Source: Terebella lapidaria (Eukaryota > Annelida > Polychaeta > Terebellida > Terebellidae). Taken from it: 64,000 nt of DNA. The notes below the pieces were generated by a model. It worked only from the letters and a program-made list of their open reading frames with translations. It was not told the DNA's origin and made no database searches. Made by a program: the position numbers and the translations under genes. Position 1 is the first letter of the stretch. Each line of letters begins with the position of its first letter. The stretch covers positions 24,721,950-24,785,949 of the forward strand of contig OX424569.1 of assembly GCA_949152475.1 (NCBI GenBank), given 5' to 3'. Below, piece by piece: positions 46,101 through 56,639 of the stretch.

Positions 46101-49100
46101 AGATTTTCCAATCAAGGTCATCTTTGTGAACTGCAATATCACCATTAGGTATGCTGCATATGACTTCATATATGTTCATAATACAAACATATAAGCTCTA
46201 TCGACAAGTATTTTGTCTGTAGAGGCCAATTTACACATGTCAGGTCAGGCAAGGTTGTGAGATTTGGATTTCAAGGTCATAAATAAAGTCAAATTCAAGG
46301 TCTCCAAGAGATGTGCTATAAATACATGACTTCTTGTAAGCTTATACACAATCCTAACCTGTATGTGCAAGTGTTTAAAGCCTCGGTGGCTTATTTACAC
46401 ATTTCACATCGGACATTTAGCACTCAAGGTCATCTGAGGTCAAGGTCACGGTCATCATCAGTTGTTCCATATATGACTTCCTATATGCTCATAATGCAAA
46501 CTTAAGCTCTATCTACAAGCATTTCATGTGTAGAGGCAAATCTGGGCATTTTTTGACCCCAAAATGGCTTTTTTTGACCTTTCAAGGTCATCAAAGGTCA
46601 AATTCAAGGTCACCACACAAGTCGCCATATATGACTTCCCATTCGAAAGTGCCAATTTCTAAGCTCTATCTTCCAGCGTTCTATGAGTACAGTCATGGCA
46701 GCTCCCATTATGAAGGAAAAAAGTGACGAAAATTTTCTAAGTCCAAAATTTTTTTCAAAGGGTGAAAATTTTTTTTTGTCTAGAAGTGGCCCAAAATGGA
46801 TAGTAATGCGATTTGGGCCGAAAAATTTTTTTTTCGTCGGCCCGTCGAAAATTCAAAATGGCCGCCATACGCAGACCGGCGATTCAAGGGCAACCAAACT
46901 TATACACATCACAGAGGTACATAAGGAGAATCTTTTGAAACAAAAATCTCAAATCTGATCAGACAGTTTTTGAGAAAACGACCGTCAAAGTCCAAAATTA
47001 ACTGTTTTTCGTCAAAAAATGGCCGCCATTTTGAAAATAATTCGAAAATAAAAAAACTAAAAAATACTTCATTCTCGAAATATTTTTGAGCATTTTTGTG
47101 CAAAATTTCAGGAAGATTCGATCGTAAGCTTTAAAGATATGAATGTTGACGGACGCCGGACGCCGGACGCCGGACGACGACGACGGACGCAACGCCACGG
47201 CAATAGGTTATCGGACCAAAGGTCCGGTAACCTAAAATCAGAGAATAGTCTAGATATTACCTGTTCATGGAAACTGTGGAAGAGTCTGTACCGTACAGAA
47301 CAGTGGTAAGCACCGTTGATGTGAAGATTGAAAACCTGTAGAAAGTGGGAAGAATATCCATAGCGGTATCAGTTTACAACTTTCCAGCATGGTTCATATC
47401 ACTCCAGATTACTAGCTGATTAGAACTCAGATGGAATTGGACAAATCATTTAGATTAGTTCTGATAGTAAGTTCAAGGAAGGTTCATATGAACAATCATT
47501 GATTATGATCAAGCATTGTTTTCATGTGCACTCAAATATGAACTTCTTGCAGTGCCCTTGCTTTGTACAATTCGTTTCGTTTTTGTTATGTGGCATTTTG
47601 ATTGATTTGCTTTTTTTAGTGCTGTATTGAATACAGCCTGAGCCACGTCGCTCAGGCTGCATTCAATATATCAGTATCATATTGGTATCTACTTGTTCAC
47701 AAATTACAATGGGGTATGCGACCCGGTGGCCTGTAATTTGCAAATAATCCATTACATGCATGATGGCTTGTTCTATTATTCGTCAACAGGCTGAGGTTTT
47801 GTCGTATTAAAAGAGGTGTAATATCAATAACAACTCTTAAATTCCATTATTTCAATACCAGACCCCTGCAATGCAGTGCCTGACTCCTGACTGTTGTTAC
47901 CACGCGAACAGGCTGAATATATACTATATGTCATAACACTCATTCATCACTTGAACCGCAGTTTCACTCTGGCGATACTGGATGCACTAACAATCGTTAG
48001 TGCATATCGCAATGGCGGACAGTAAACACGGTCAGTTTGGTTTTTAACCGTAGTTTATCAAATGACAGGTCCATTTGTGATAAATGGATACTCTGAAGGT
48101 AGCTTAGTGTTTTGGTCAAAGACATGCGTAGTTATTTCAAGCAGATCACGCTTCTTTGTTTAGATATGTTGAGGAAAAGAATTAGCGATGAGATTCACCA
48201 ACGACAAAAGTGAGATTCCTAACGATATAGGCCTAATACGTGTATATTGTGATAGGTCAATATCATACACCATTGTGAATTCGTTGATTTATGCGACATA
48301 AATTAGCGAATATCACATTAAAAATAGGAAATCTGTACTAGAAGATCATCTGTACACATCAATACATGTCAATTGGTACTTTATTTGAGTGTTCACGTTT
48401 AAAGTACTAGTATAGTGAAAATATGATGTGAATTTATATGAAAGATCTCATTGATCTGAGCAAAATGGTTTTTACGGCATGTAAATATCACAATCCGTTC
48501 AAAAGTTATAGCACTTTGAAAACTGAAATCGGCAAATTTGCTTTTTCAAAACAATTTAGCTAATTAGTATGCAAATGAGATATTCATGACGTCATCGGGG
48601 GAAGTTGTTTCAATTAGGTACATGTACTTTGATATGTATTTTTCATTCATTTATTGTTATGATTATTCATCAAAACTTATTCTATACATATTTTAATATG
48701 AATAATCAGTGTTTTCACTTTTTCTGTTGTTGTCAAGGTAACCAGTGACCTGGTATGACCCATAGCAACCATGGTTGCTAGGGCCAGAAACCCACTTAGA
48801 ACAGGGTATGCACAAATAAAAATGGTGCCAACTTGAGATCTATAATAATTTATTTCATAAATAATCGACAGAAAGTCTGTGGATAGACTGACTTGGCAGT
48901 TAATGGCCATGGCAACCATGGGTAACTACGGCTATAGGGAACGACTGGTAACCATAGCAACAGTACAGTTTGTGTGGATATTGACTATGTATGGTACATA
49001 ATAATATGCACTAGTCAGATCGTCAGAACCTTCAATAAGAATCATTATATCATGGCTTGAAATACCCTAATTAAAATTTGTTCCCCTCGTGACGTCATGA

Positions 49101-52100
49101 ATTCTCATTAGCATCTAATTTACATGTTAATGAGTGCTAGAACTTTTCAAGTGGCTTCAGTAATGTAGTGCCGGAATGGCAGTTTCAAATGGCTGTAACT
49201 TTTGAACGGATAGGGATATTGATATACCGTAAAGACCATTTTGCTCAGATCAATGAGATCTTTCATATAACAAAACATCATATTTTCACTTTACTAGTAC
49301 TTTAACATTTAAATAACGTAGATTTGAATTAATAAAGAAAAGATTGTTAGGGAATCTTCACATGTTCGTTAGGGAATCTTCGATTTTACAAAAACAATCG
49401 TTAGGGAATCTTTCGGTTTTTTTTCAGACAAGTTTTTCATGCTCAAACCAACATAAATCGCCATGTATTTGCAACAAACGGTTTTTTCGTGCGCATAAGA
49501 ATCAGCAGATGTATGGGTGTATCGATCACAATCGTAATTTATCGGGGAAAATGAAGAAAATTCAAACGAACCGCGAGTGGGTTCGCCATTGCGGATGCAC
49601 TAACGATCGTTAGTGCATCCTGTCTCGCCACAGTGAGATTGCTATTCTCAATGGTGGCCTGATCACTTTGACGGCCTTATTTCCTGTACGGGGTACCCCC
49701 TCCCCTGTCCCTGTCACACAGAGACACAGTCAGACTCAGTGACACACACTGAGTCTGAGTAATTCCGCAGCGTAACAGAGTTACGCGTAAGGCCATGCAT
49801 AAAATTCCCTACGAGATTCCCGCTATAACCGGCTATAACGGTTGTTGTTTTTTCCTCCAAAGTTTGCATTATATGCTGAAATAAACTTGATTTCCACTTA
49901 CTGTGTGTTGTTGTCCTTCTATAAACGCAATTAGGTGTCTGACATATGGCGACATTATCAAATAATCTATCATAAGCCACCCGCTACATCTCGCGGTTTT
50001 TTTGTGTTTACAATTTAATGGCGCCTCCCCCCGCTTTCAGCTGACTGTCAAACGCTCAGCCAATCAGGTGAGGGCAAGGTTTCTTGGTGAATGCAAACTA
50101 GAACAAGATTTAAAAAAGGCGTAAACACATTGAATATCACACACATAGACTGGACAGGAGATGTACATGTATGAGGTGACACTTGACCTTTGACATCAAC
50201 AGAAGTATTTTAATTTTTTGCCGACAATGTTTTCCAAAGAAGAAATCAGTGGAATATACAAGAACCACTATGAAGAAAGATTCAAGATACAGTTAAAGCA
50301 GGAACAACTGGACATAATCTGGCACATATGCAACAGAAAAAATGTTTTAGGAAAAATGTTTTAGGAAAAAGTTTTGTGTACACAGTTGCACCCCTCATCA
50401 TGGACAAGGTATACCCCTTTACTATTTGAAAAAAAGTCTTTGGTAGTTCATTGAGAATAGGCATGATGTACACCTAATGTACATTGATGTAAAAACAATC
50501 AGAATCTTGCTGGAGAAGACACATATTATTGACTTGGACATTAGTGGTATGTAAATACAAATTATTGTAGAGAATTAGTCTATATGATCCTAGAAGTGAA
50601 TGAAATAAACACAACAATAATTTTGGCCTATTCCAGGACAATAGCGAAATGATTATTGAGATAAATAAGCGATATGGTCAAATGTATAATATGCAGTCAA
50701 ATAGTGCTAGATTAAATTAGATAGATTTATCATATACTCCCACATATATGTTTTAAACACCTCCCCCACAGTCTGATAAGAAAGTGAAGATAACTTGAGA
50801 TGTATTCATGTTAATCAGATTGAACCGGATACTAGTAATGCTCCACACATCGTGCTGGTTGTGTCGCCACTAATAGCACTAATGGCGATCAGAACGCTAC
50901 ATTTGATGCCTACGGTATACAGAACGGTATACCATTCTTTGACTTTGACTTTGCTTTTCAATTTCGAAAAAAAAAAAAAATATATGAATATGTGCATGTG
51001 TTTGCGCGTAATCTTCGGATATTTCTCTGAGGTTTTTTTTTCCTGGTATATCATGACTTGTATGCATGCAAAGAATACTGAGTTAAACCCGAACAGGAAC
51101 AAAGTAATTGCTATCTTTTCATTCAGAAAACACTCCCATACATTGCTCCATTACGTGTCGAATATTGTTATTGCTGTTGATCTACGGCAATGGGGCAATA
51201 TTTTCTTCAATTACATTTTAGTCTGTGTATTCCAATCAGATAATCACCTTTTTGATTGCAATTCATTAAAAATATCTCCTTAATTTGTAAAATTATTAAG
51301 ATTTTAGCAAGTAATATTATATGTGACCACGGCTCATTCTCAAACATTCATTATAACCACAATTGTCAGGATTTGGCTAATACGTTTTGTTCTCATTATC
51401 TCACAAATACAAAGTGACCTGTATGCAAATGTAGCATCATCTACTGGCTAATAAACACGAGAAGACTGCGGTCAGTCACAGCGGGGCTAATGCATACATG
51501 TACGTATGTACTATAATTGTACATACTTGGCTACTTCCTATGCCGTTCATCTACAACAGGCTTATTCACCTTCTAAAATCCATATACTATTTGAGTACAT
51601 AGATATTTATATATTTTCTGGCCTTGAATTCGGATTATTTGCATGAGCTGTGTCAGCTATATCGGGAAATCTTTCTCTGCGTTCATTGTATCGTGTGAGT
51701 TATCAAAACATATAGGCTCCGCCTAAAATAAAAATCCAAATTAAAGGGATTCTTCGCAAAGCATCCTGGGAAGGCGAACATCCTGGGAAGGCGGTGATTT
51801 GCGCTCATCTGACGTTAATTCAATGTTCTTTGAAATATATCGCTTAACAGCTTATTCGAACATAGCAAATTGAGTACATTTATCACCCTCATCATGATTC
51901 ACATGTTGTTTTAAGGGTAAATCGTTCTATTCGTCGAATATAACCCGATGTTCGTTGGCGCGGGAATTCCCCACTCCGTCGGTAAATTCTTGTCATTGCT
52001 TACATAGGACTCTGTCTCAGAGATAGGACTAGAGTCTGAGTGACCATGCCATGGACTTACTGTGAATGTGTTGCCTTTATCGGAACATTCAGATGTGTCG

Positions 52101-52117
52101 GGAATTGAGAAATGCAT
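37143..52117 (-). CDS. SNX17: SNX17, PX-FERM sorting nexin (16 exons, complete)
   Basis: Spliced exons total 1,440 nt, 479 residues plus stop, colinear with animal SNX17 (human 470). It starts MHFSIPDTSE and ends YAFEGIGDDDL. SNX17 sits on early endosomes. Its PX domain binds PI3P and its FERM-like module binds NPxY cargo such as LRP-family receptors and beta1-integrin. The C-terminal tail recruits Retriever/Commander to send cargo back to the surface. Exons in transcription order: 52117-52061, 47335-47261, 44916-44799, 44597-44533, 44442-44332, 43434-43344, 43224-43134, 42934-42865, 42735-42643, 42556-42416, 42213-42151, 42040-41918, 41767-41690, 37838-37737, 37455-37396, 37244-37143. Phases agree across all junctions. 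The paralog SNX31 is less likely because the tail is kept. The large introns are repeat-filled. Confidence 0.96.
37935..39428. repeat. 134-bp tandem satellite rich in AGGTCA half-sites
   Basis: The string ACCTTGAAA recurs at 38357, 38491, 38625, 38759, 38893, 39027, 39161 and 39295, exactly 134 apart, with more diverged units before. Most units contain TGACCTTGAAA, AGGTCA-N-AGGTCA and TTCAAGGTCA in fixed order, then a conserved AT-rich part ending near AAGCTGTAAAGTCGATAATA. Confidence 0.9.
38625..39428. repeat. 402-bp higher-order repeat (two copies of three 134-bp monomers)
   Basis: Monomers at 38625, 38759 and 38893 differ from each other but match those at 39027, 39161 and 39295 one for one (AAACTGAGG, AAAATGAGG and AAACCGAGG variants, with CACGAG, CATCAG and CATGAG following). 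A recent block duplication of a trimer explains this. Confidence 0.8.
39867..41403. mobile_element. repeat family B, copy 2, directly abutting copy 1
   Basis: Starts TTAGCCCAAAGGCTAAGATA and ends GGTCCGGTAACCTAA, with a (GGAC)n microsatellite at about 41309-41356 before the end. Contains two 454-bp-offset copies of one segment (about 40256-40480 and 40710-40940), visible as identical 66-codon frames at 40266 and 40720. Non-coding; those frames are by-products. Confidence 0.65.
41690..44442 (-). CDS. SNX17: SNX17 exons 5-13: FERM-like module
   Basis: Reads KLDIHLVDGHKFNIDITSTD (F1), KIELPDDVVYYFGLYLVSLD and VRKLQEFESPYISLKA (F2), then WILATKEEHKQLQSLQEKGS, YYGYVQFPPCIVDYPHNG, SFRVTRMRCWRITTT and LELAFEYLIARDTMQWITIF (F3, the cargo-binding PTB-like lobe). 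Nine short exons with short introns. The exon 12 insert IPESNGDENSQNGIDHAQ makes this protein a little longer than the human one. Confidence 0.94.
44527..44532 (-). promoter_or_regulatory. SNX17: non-canonical GC splice donor of SNX17 intron 4
   Basis: Exon 4 must end at CTCAACAG to keep frame with exon 5, and the next bases are GCAAAG, not GT. The exon side matches the donor consensus well (CAG), as is usual for GC-AG introns. The acceptor is a normal TCTAG. Confidence 0.7.
44533..52117 (-). CDS. SNX17: SNX17 exons 1-4: PX domain
   Basis: Exon 1 gives 19 residues to the donor GTAAGT (52060-52055). Exon 2 gives FNLHINGAYHCSVRYRLFHS, with the PX basic patch. Exon 3 gives NLPSFPPKKLLSLSPTQLEE, with the PX Pro-rich loop. 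Exon 4 gives SQNPQVATSESFNCFLLQAQ. Intron 1 (47336-52060) is 4.7 kb with foldback elements and a helicase remnant. Intron 2 (44917-47260) holds two repeat elements. The donor of exon 4 is GC rather than GT. Confidence 0.93.
45067..45604. mobile_element. inverted-repeat element family A, copy 2 (SNX17 intron)
   Basis: Left arm TATACTCTGATTTTTTTAGC matches the family A end at 7050. The right arm ends at GTGAGTTAGAAAAA, where the family B copy starts, so the last bases of the arm are missing or replaced. Confidence 0.65.
45606..47234. mobile_element. repeat family B, copy 3
   Basis: Starts with the perfect hairpin TTAGCCCAAGGGCTAA and ends CAAAGGTCCGGTAACCTAA, 26 bases before the donor side of SNX17 exon 2. 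The interior has AGGTCA half-sites and a CGGACGCC-type microsatellite. No coding sequence recognised. Confidence 0.65.
47631..47672. repeat. short hairpin CAGCCTGAGC / GCTCAGGCTG
   Basis: A perfect 10-bp stem around CACGTC within SNX17 intron 1. A looser version of the same words (CAGCCTG ... CAGGCTG) occurs at about 61872-61896 in the first AK2 intron, so it is probably part of a dispersed repeat. Confidence 0.4.
47971..49635. repeat. 1.65-kb segment bounded by inverted copies of a palindromic block
   Basis: The block at about 47971-48020 (GATGCACTAACAATCGTTAG in the middle) returns as its reverse complement at about 49580-49635, where the centre is a perfect 26-bp palindrome (49594-49619). 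A second foldback (48399-49305) sits inside. No coding sequence. Confidence 0.6.
48399..49305. mobile_element. 907-bp foldback element bounded by TTAA
   Basis: Begins TTAAAGTACTAGTATAGTGA and ends TCACTTTACTAGTACTTTAA. Inverted arms of about 200 bp both include AAAGATCTCATTGATCTGAG. TTAA at both borders suggests piggyBac-like target preference. Non-coding centre. Confidence 0.65.
50227..50910 (+). pseudogene. decayed RecQ-like helicase fragment
   Basis: Near 50227-50380 the frame reads YEERFKIQLKQEQLDIIWHI, then after a disrupted stretch GKSFVYTVAPLIMDK. Near 50818-50905 another frame reads HIVLVVSPLIALM. These correspond in order to the Q-motif region, the Walker A region and motif Ia of RecQ-family helicases. 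A 14-bp tandem duplication (AAAAATGTTTTAGG twice) introduces a stop, and the TG-x-GKS box is damaged. It lies in an SNX17 intron on the opposite strand. It may be a gene fragment carried by a mobile element. Confidence 0.5.
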
Positions 52118-52277
52118 ATTTTCTGTTGATTGGCGTCCGTTACGCCTTCAATCATCCAGAGAATTGTGTTTTCCAAACAGGGTCAATAATTGTAACATTT
52201 TCACTCCCATCTCAATCCATCTTTGATCATGTGATCAAAATACCGAATAGTTTGTAAAATGTGAACTGCTCAGTAGG

Positions 52278-52532
52278 CACAATGAAACGTTCCATTGAAT
52301 TTACCTATCCCTTGCCACAGTGTTAAGAGATAGCATGCTGTCCAATCGCCAATTTTCAAAGTGTGATAAAGCTACTTCAAATTTCTTCTCAATGGATGTG
52401 ATATTTTGTTATCGTTCCCTGAGGGGATTTTCTTTGCTTTGGCAGTGATTACAGATGGTTCCTCAGTGCTGTTGAGCCGGCCGCGAGGAAGTTTCTTCAT
52501 TCAATGGGGAGGATAGGAAACGTTTCATTGTG
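52278..52532. mobile_element. 255-bp inverted-repeat element 160 bp upstream of the SNX17 start
   Basis: Begins CACAATGAAACGTTCC and ends GGAAACGTTTCATTGTG, inverted matches. Flanked by the direct 5-mer GTAGG at 52273-52277 and 52533-52537. It lies within the likely SNX17 promoter region. Non-coding. Confidence 0.65.
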
Positions 52533-52811
52533 GTAGGCTAGTCGTTGTGAACATTCGAGTGTTGTTGTTTTTTAATTCAATGGTTGCGACCAAGAAAGAA
52601 AAACCCCTTTAGGTGCAAATAAAATCCCTGCAATATTATGTCTGATTGGGAAGCTTATAAAAAACATTCAACTTTCTTTTTATTTAGGCATTAGCTGTTG
52701 AATGTCCTTAAACAAGCATCACTATAGCACGTACAGGAGCAACAAGCACAAAACTCAGAAACGTCCTTTTTTGTTCTTCGTATGAATAGGGCTGGCAAGT
52801 CACGTGCCGAC

Positions 52812-53475
52812 GTGGTGTGATTTAGGTGACAAACAAACGTACACATTTTGTGTTACTTGATTAAAGCAACTGCCTTCGAAAACAGGCAATATTATTTGAA
52901 AAATATATTCCCTATTAAACATGTGAAATTACTTGAATGAGGTGTACTCAGATCAAATGTATTGACTACAACCGATCCTGTAGGAAATTTTGCTCATTTG
53001 AACATGCGGATCAAACGTAAATACATGAACTGTATCCATCATGTACGCAGATGTAAACAAAGCATAAAAATGCAAGATGATCTGACAATTTCACGCACAT
53101 CACAGTATATCATTGATTATTATCTCATAACTACACTATATGCGCAGATACAAGGTGGAAAATGTATCCGACGTGGACTTTCCAGCGCAATTTGGGCGTT
53201 TGTTTACATTCGAGTCTGGTGGATACGCTTTGTTTGTTTATATACAAAACTGACTTAAGACATGTGTTAAAACGGATGGAAAGACAACTCAGACGGACTG
53301 TAATCGTCAAAATCAATGTACCGATGCTTTGTTTTCTTGTGTTATATGTGTTGTAGGCTACTAAAATAGTTTTGAAAAAAATATTGCATATAGGCAGTTG
53401 CTTTAATGTGAGTTCTGAATGGAGTTCTACTCAAAATAAACAAAAGTGTTTGTTCGTCATTAAAATCACACCATT
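52812..53475. mobile_element. inverted-repeat element family C, long copy
   Basis: Inverted arms of about 75 bp: GGTGTGATTTAGGTGACAAA near the left end and its counterpart near 53450-53475, plus ATTAAAGCAACTGCC inside the left arm and GGCAGTTGCTTTAAT in the right. The centre contains no recognised coding sequence. Confidence 0.6.
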
Positions 53476-53822
53476 ATGGTTGGCAAAACCGGTCATAAGT
53501 AAATTTTGTTGCGCGGAATGAATATGCAATTATATCGTGCAATAAATTAACCAATCATGAACGGTGTTTTATGGCAAGATCAAAATATATTGATATCATG
53601 ATTAATTCAACGATTCATATATCGTCTTTTCATGCGCGACACATTTAAGGGTACTTATTGTGCGCATTATATCAGGAATTGTATCGCGCAGTAAACCAGC
53701 CAATCACGTAAGGTGTTTGATGTCGCGGCGCAATTTTTTTTTTTTTCAGATCGCGGAGTGACTCATCCAATGACAACCTGTGATTTCATGCCCGCAATAA
53801 AGATCGTTTAAAATGCATCACG

Positions 53823-54029
53823 TACTGTAAAACTACTAATTTCGGCAGACGATTTATTTGGCGGATTTGGCGGTAGGGGCAAAACCGCCAAATTAAATCG
53901 TCCGCCTAATTAACTAGATATATGTTAAGAAATTATGTGGTTTAGAACCGCCAAATTAAATCTCCTCCAAATAATGTGGAACTCAAACCCGCCAAATTTA
54001 ATAGCCGCCAAAACTTGTCTTTTACAGTA
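53823..54029. mobile_element. 207-bp inverted-repeat element with CTGTAAAA ends
   Basis: TACTGTAAAAC at the left and TTTTACAGTA at the right. The interior carries repeated ACCGCCAAATTAAAT motifs. The TA at each border may be the target duplication. Confidence 0.6.
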
Positions 54030-54562
54030 TTAAAAGACAGGTTATGAATGGTTAACATATAGCGCAACATAACTATATTTTGATCACGATATAAATCATC
54101 TCACGTCATTGGTTGAGTAACTGGCGACATCCACATTTATTGCGCGCAAAAAAGTTTAGTTCTGACCAGTTTGGCCAACCATACACCATGATGTGAATGT
54201 AGCGCACATAACTTTCCAAAAATAAAGCACTCCTCAACTGCTGAATTATGTCGGAGACGAACGCAACATCCTTCAAAAACGTCATCAGACAACTGTTCAA
54301 TCTATATAATCTTGATTATGTACAGCATCTACCGACGCCTCAAAAATTATCGTCCGTTATCTTTTTGATAACGCGTCGTCGTCCAGCGATTTGATCGCAT
54401 AAATAAGTTATGTAATTACCGGTCTGAACCATAAAAATGGTGTTATTCTGTGCACCATGGGAAATTACAACTTGACACCTATATTCAATCGACAGATGGC
54501 GCACTAGTCTAAAGTTGCACCAGTTGTCAGTGTACCTCGGAATATTTTCGCATCCCTTAATT

Positions 54563-55502
54563 TTTAGGTTACCGAACCTATGGTCCGATAACCTATTGAC
54601 ATGGCGTTGCGTCCGTCGTCCGTCTACATGTAAAAATATTCTGGTTTCAATTGCGATATGTATAGGTGTCGTTGCCTTTGAGGAGTGTGGCGACCATTGC
54701 AAATTATTCGTTTGGAGTGATTCCAGGTAAACAAATTTTGCCCCTCTGAGGAGTGTGGCGACCATTGCAAATTATTCGTTTGGGGTGATTCCAGGCAAAC
54801 AAATTTTGCCCCTCTGAAATTATTTTTTGTTTTCAAAAATTTCAATAAATTTTACCGTCATGGTGGGAGCTATGGAGTAAACTCTTAGAAAAACTCAAGA
54901 TAGTGCATAAATATTGGCACATTCAAATGAGAAATTGCAATTTCAGTGGTGACCTTCAAAATAGCCTTTTATGTGAAAAAAAAAAAAAAAAAAAACGGCT
55001 AATTTCTGACCTGGCGGCCATTTCCTAAAAAACTTTTCAGACAGTTTTAGGATTTTTGTTCCAAAAGATTCCCCTCATGTATCTTCACAACATGTATAAG
55101 TGTTGTTGCCCTTGACTCTCTGGTTACGTGGCGGCCATTTTGATTTTTCAACATGTCAGCGAACAAAAGTTTTGGTCCAAATTCAAGTCATTATTCGTTT
55201 TGAGTGATTTTTTAGTGATGCCAAAAAAACCAGTTTCCCCTTTGACAACTTTTTTTTTGGACTTGGAAAATTTCACCCAATTTTTCCTTCATAATGGAAT
55301 CTGTATGGAGTAAACTCTTAGAAAACTTCACCTTCAAGATAGAGCTTTAATATTGGCACATTTATCTGGGAAGTCATATATTGCGAATTTACAGGTGACC
55401 TTGAATTTGACGTTCAATGACAAAACAGCAATTTTGTTGGAAAAAGTTGTGGTTTAAACACTAAACATTTCTCCGGTTACCTTTCTTAGTCTTTGGGCTA
55501 AT
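54563..55502. mobile_element. repeat family B, copy 4, reverse orientation
   Basis: TTAGGTTACCGAACCTATGG at the left and CGGTTACCTTTCTTAGTCTT then TGGGCTAA at the right are the family B ends inverted. Contains a 67-bp tandem duplication (about 54679-54812) and an internal A-run. Non-coding. Confidence 0.6.
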
Positions 55503-56639
55503 TATTCTGTAAGGTTTAATAAGATTACGAAGGAAGAAAACGATCTCAGAAATATCATGCATTTTGTGATTTTTATTCTGAAATTGTTGCGATTTCATTG
55601 TATGTGTGTGCGTTTGTGTTGTAACTGCATCACTTACAAGAAAGCCGTTAGCCATACGTACATTCGTTGCAGCCGTTAGCCATACGTACATTCGTTCCCA
55701 GCCATCTTGGATTTTTTTTTCCAAATGTGATGGTAATCTGAATATTATTCATCTCCGCTATTCCTAATGGGCGCTTCTCTTTCACCACTGAATATCGAAC
55801 TATGGTGATGGTTTAATTAGGCTGATTGGGTTTCTTCAATCACACGACAACACAAACCTGCCCATTTGCGAGAGATCGCATTAGAGGGAAACATATAGTA
55901 ATGTAATATATGGAATAATATATAGCCTATGTTTACTCGTAATGCGATCTCTGGCAAATCTTGGTTGAGGACCATTGCTACAACCTCTTTTTTGAAAGGA
56001 CTAGCCCTATATGTGTGTTTTCTTTTTGACACCTGCTAATTTTTTTCTCAGTGAAGAGATACAAGAATACTAAAGTTGTATTTTGTGAATAAAATTATTC
56101 AATATATTAGAGTGAACTAAGACACAATGTTCAACTTCTCCCAATGTGTATTTTCAAGCAAAATGCCTACATAACAACAAGCACTTCATTTCATTTGTGC
56201 AACTGCCAACTGGGACAAGACTCTGAGGGGACATATGGATTTTGTTAGCATTCCATCGCAATTTTATTGCATTTCCTCCGACTCGAATGTACCGAGTATT
56301 CCCTCGCTTCCACATTGTCACACGGCTAAACAAATCTTTGGTCCGAAATCAAATTGGCACATTCAAATGGTATGCTGTTGTTTCAGTGGGGACTTTGAAT
56401 TTGACCTTTAATGACCTTGAAAAACGATGATTTGGCGGCAATTTCCCGTTTAGGTAATTGTTTCCGAATTCATGCATATAGTATGATAGGAGTCCCCATA
56501 AGTACCCCCTGTAAATGTGTATGAGATACATTGCCTTTGAAATACCAGTCCGTGTTTGGTGACCATTCAGATTTCCCGACGGGTCGGCGAAAATAAAGTT
56601 CGGTCCGAAATTAAGTCACTAGATCTATTTGTTATCCGC

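Noticed and set aside
50795-51283. 162-codon open frame as a real helicase gene
   Set aside because: Only the first 40 residues resemble RecQ motif Ia; the rest has no similarity, and upstream motifs are broken by stops, so it is kept as a pseudogene fragment.
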